A stretch of 33,142 nt of DNA, taken from positions 1 through 33,142 of the forward strand of contig UQPV01000030.1 in the NCBI GenBank assembly GCA_900543035.1, in the 5' to 3' direction. A program made the position numbers and the translations under genes. Positions within the stretch are counted from its first letter, which is position 1. Each line of letters starts with the position of its first letter. The DNA comes from an uncultured Solobacterium sp. GTDB lineage: Bacteria; Bacillota_I; Bacilli_A; Erysipelotrichales; Erysipelotrichaceae. Under the pieces are notes generated by a model. That model did not search any database and was not told the DNA's origin. It saw only the letters and a list, made by a program, of their open reading frames with translations. Shown here one piece after another: positions 31,674-33,142 of the stretch.

Positions 31674-32375
31674 ATGAAGAAACTGTTAGCTTTATTCACC
31701 GCGGCCTTGTTGATCGCCGGCTGCAGCTCTGCGCCGCAGGAGCCTGTGCTGCTGCAGGATGAACCGATCGCTGAAGGCGATACGCTGGCGGTCATCGAGA
31801 CATCCCTGGGCGATGTCACGGTGAAGCTGTTCCCGGAACAGGCGCCAAAGGCAGTCGAGAATTTCACCACGCATGCTGAAGAAGGGTATTATGATGGTCT
31901 GATCTTCCACCGCGTGATCAACGGGTTCATGATCCAGGGCGGAGACCCCAATGGCGATGGAACCGGCGGAGAGAGCATCTGGGGCGATGCGTTCGAAGAT
32001 GAGTTCAGCGATCAGCTGTACAACTTCAACGGCGCGCTGTCCATGGCCAATTCCGGCGCGGATACCAACGGTTCTCAGTTCTTCATCGTCCAGCAGCAGG
32101 ACGGCAGCCAGTACACGCCGGAGAACATGAGCCAGTATTCCACCGATTACGCGGATAACGTGATCGCGAAGTATCAGGAAGTCGGCGGAACGCCATGGCT
32201 GGATAATGTGCATACGGTCTTCGGACAGGTGGTCGACGGCATGGACGTGGTCAACTACATCGCATCGGTGCGGGTCGATGAGAATGACAAGCCGTTGGAA
32301 GATGTCGTCATCGAGACGATCACGGTGCGTGAGGCAAGCGCTGAGGATGTCAGCGCGCTGAACGAAAGCGAATAA
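31674..32375 (+). CDS. Cyclophilin-type peptidyl-prolyl isomerase lipoprotein
   Basis: A 233-residue surface lipoprotein. [17 protein letters not shown] forms a signal peptide with lipobox and lipidated C17. The cyclophilin domain from about residue 40 has the isomerase core [32 protein letters not shown] (only partly quoted here by its key parts FHRV, F-x-IQGGDP), [15 protein letters not shown] and HTVFGQV. An insertion before HTVFGQV ([15 protein letters not shown]) is usual for secreted Firmicute forms. It probably helps folding of exported proteins. ATG 31674 lies 8 bases after AGGAGG (31660-31665). It is the last gene of the cshB-nfo transcription unit; a terminator follows at 32470. Confidence 0.93.
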   Translation: MKKLLALFTAALLIAGCSSAPQEPVLLQDEPIAEGDTLAVIETSLGDVTVKLFPEQAPKAVENFTTHAEEGYYDGLIFHRVINGFMIQGGDPNGDGTGGESIWGDAFEDEFSDQLYNFNGALSMANSGADTNGSQFFIVQQQDGSQYTPENMSQYSTDYADNVIAKYQEVGGTPWLDNVHTVFGQVVDGMDVVNYIASVRVDENDKPLEDVVIETITVREASAEDVSALNESE

Positions 32376-32415
32376 GGAAAAGAGATTTCAACGATGGCTT
32401 CATTGAAATGGTCCC

Positions 32416-32430
32416 TTTGTCAAGGACAAA
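32416..32430. repeat. Short perfect inverted repeat in the intergenic region
   Basis: TTTGTC-AAG-GACAAA, embedded in GGTCCC...ATTCTGACAG. It could be an operator, part of a remnant insertion-sequence end or a transcript hairpin; no partner copy was found elsewhere in the window by eye. Confidence 0.4.
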
Positions 32431-32469
32431 ATTCTGACAGTTGATGCCTGAGGGCCAACACTGCATCCG

Positions 32470-32507
32470 ATCCCCGTATGATCTCCCGATCATGCGGGGA
32501 TTTCTTT
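32470..32507 (+). terminator. Rho-independent terminator after the isomerase gene
   Basis: A 14-bp stem (32470-32483 with 32488-32501, one T:G pair, TCCC loop) followed by TTCTTT. It is 94 bases beyond the stop codon. Confidence 0.85.
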
Positions 32508-32587
32508 ATTCTGCGGGCATGTGCAAAATACCTTCTGAAAATGAAGGCTTTTCAATATGATATGATCGATGTTCACTGTAAGCTGGA

Positions 32588-33142
32588 TCAGTACATTTCC
32601 TTCATCTGTGTCACATAATCATATGGCCACGTCTCTCTCCATGTTTCCGCACGGCATAGTCTCTCCCTCATTTCCTGACCTGCCTTTGCATAATGCTTCA
32701 CTGCTTCTTTGATCTGTTCTTCCAGCCCTTCCAGAAATCTCAGCTGCTTCTCGGACGTCTCTCTTGCGCGCTGCCACTTCTGTTTTTCTTTTCGTACCTT
32801 CTTTTGGTCCCTTGCCAGGATCCGCGCCGGCGCGATGCTGTTTTCTGCTGCCTGCTTCTGCGCTCGTTTCTTTCTCTTCTTTTCTTTTTGCTCCAGCTTC
32901 ATCTCTACCAGCGTGCTCAGCGGCATCAGCTTCGTCGCCGCTATGCCATAGTAGCTCTCACATGGATAGATGCCCGTTACCTTATAAAGATAAAATTCTC
33001 GCGGCGTAAGTCCCGCAAGTTCATACATGTACGACTCATCGTTATGGCTTTTCAGATAATTGTTCACCAGTTCCTCTGCCGTTTCCTGTTCCGCGCACAA
33101 TGCGATCAGTGAGAGGATATGGGTCTTGAGCCTGCCAAAGAA
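32588..33142 (-). CDS. Unrecognised basic protein, 3' part only
   Basis: An open frame on the minus strand runs from the right edge to a stop at 32588-32590, giving 184 visible residues; the start is outside. The first visible residues are FFGRLKTHILSLIALCAEQE. A folded part (ELAGLTPREFYLYKVTGIYP, YYGIAATKLMPLSTLVE) is followed by a long, highly charged helical tail (KLEQKEKKRKKRAQKQ, EEQIKEAVKHYAKAGQ) likely to be a coiled coil. I do not recognise the family. Its lysine-rich, less GC-rich style differs from the core genes, hinting at accessory content to the right. The opposite strand also has open frames here, but they are rich in Phe/Ser/Leu and look like its shadow. Confidence 0.55.
   Translation of the reverse strand, partial: FFGRLKTHILSLIALCAEQETAEELVNNYLKSHNDESYMYELAGLTPREFYLYKVTGIYPCESYYGIAATKLMPLSTLVEMKLEQKEKKRKKRAQKQAAENSIAPARILARDQKKVRKEKQKWQRARETSEKQLRFLEGLEEQIKEAVKHYAKAGQEMRERLCRAETWRETWPYDYVTQMKEMY

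Noticed and set aside
32693..33112. 139-codon plus-strand open frame at the right edge
   Set aside because: It is antisense to the longer minus-strand frame, rich in Phe/Leu/Cys/Arg in a shadow-like way, without a ribosome site.
1..33142. CRISPR array
   Set aside because: No regularly spaced direct repeats were seen anywhere in the window, and no cas genes.

Overview
The window is a bacterial chromosome segment from a Gram-positive, spore-forming Bacillota. The gene order is most like the B. subtilis dacB-spmA-spmB-rluB, rsmE-mtaB and rpsU/yqfC...era-recO-glyRS-dnaG-sigA-trmK-ispH-cshB-nfo neighbourhoods, here compressed into one stretch. The mid-to-high GC of the main part, the single-chain glycyl-tRNA synthetase and the reduced gene set would suit an Erysipelotrichia-type gut Firmicute, but nothing visible fixes the genus.

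Layout. (1) Positions 1-958: AT-rich DNA holding the 3' end of a polysaccharide-cluster iron-sulfur protein, a strong terminator and about 500 bases with no credible gene. (2) 959-2183: a PD-(D/E)XK (Rpn/transposase-type) nuclease gene broken by one extra A in an A7 run. (3) 2308-8918: a complete four-gene operon with overlapping genes that matches the Wadjet anti-plasmid system: jetA (kleisin-like), jetB (KITE-like), jetC (SMC ATPase), jetD (Toprim nuclease). This is the accessory system of the window. (4) 9004-13393: dacB-spmA-spmB (spore cortex), rluB and rsmE (rRNA modification) and an unrecognised gene. (5) 13501-16543: mtaB-murE and rpsU. (6) 16631-18746: yqfC-yqfD-phoH. (7) 18810-20267: tRNA-Glu(CTC) and a membrane-anchored polysaccharide deacetylase. 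(8) 20356-28344: a tightly overlapping housekeeping run ybeY-dgkA-cdd-era-recO, then glyS-dnaG-rpoD-trmK. (9) 28390-32375: ispH on the minus strand, then cshB-nfo and a cyclophilin lipoprotein. (10) 32588-33142: a partial unrecognised minus-strand gene.

How it works together. Most of the window is core machinery: replication priming, the primary sigma factor, rRNA/tRNA modification, ribosome assembly (Era, YbeY), DNA repair (RecO, Nfo), peptidoglycan synthesis and modification, and sporulation. The variable material lies at the left: polysaccharide gene remnant, broken nuclease and Wadjet operon sit side by side directly upstream of the conserved dacB operon, as expected of an accessory/defence insertion beside core genes. 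All functional calls rest on motifs and gene order read by eye; no database search was run.
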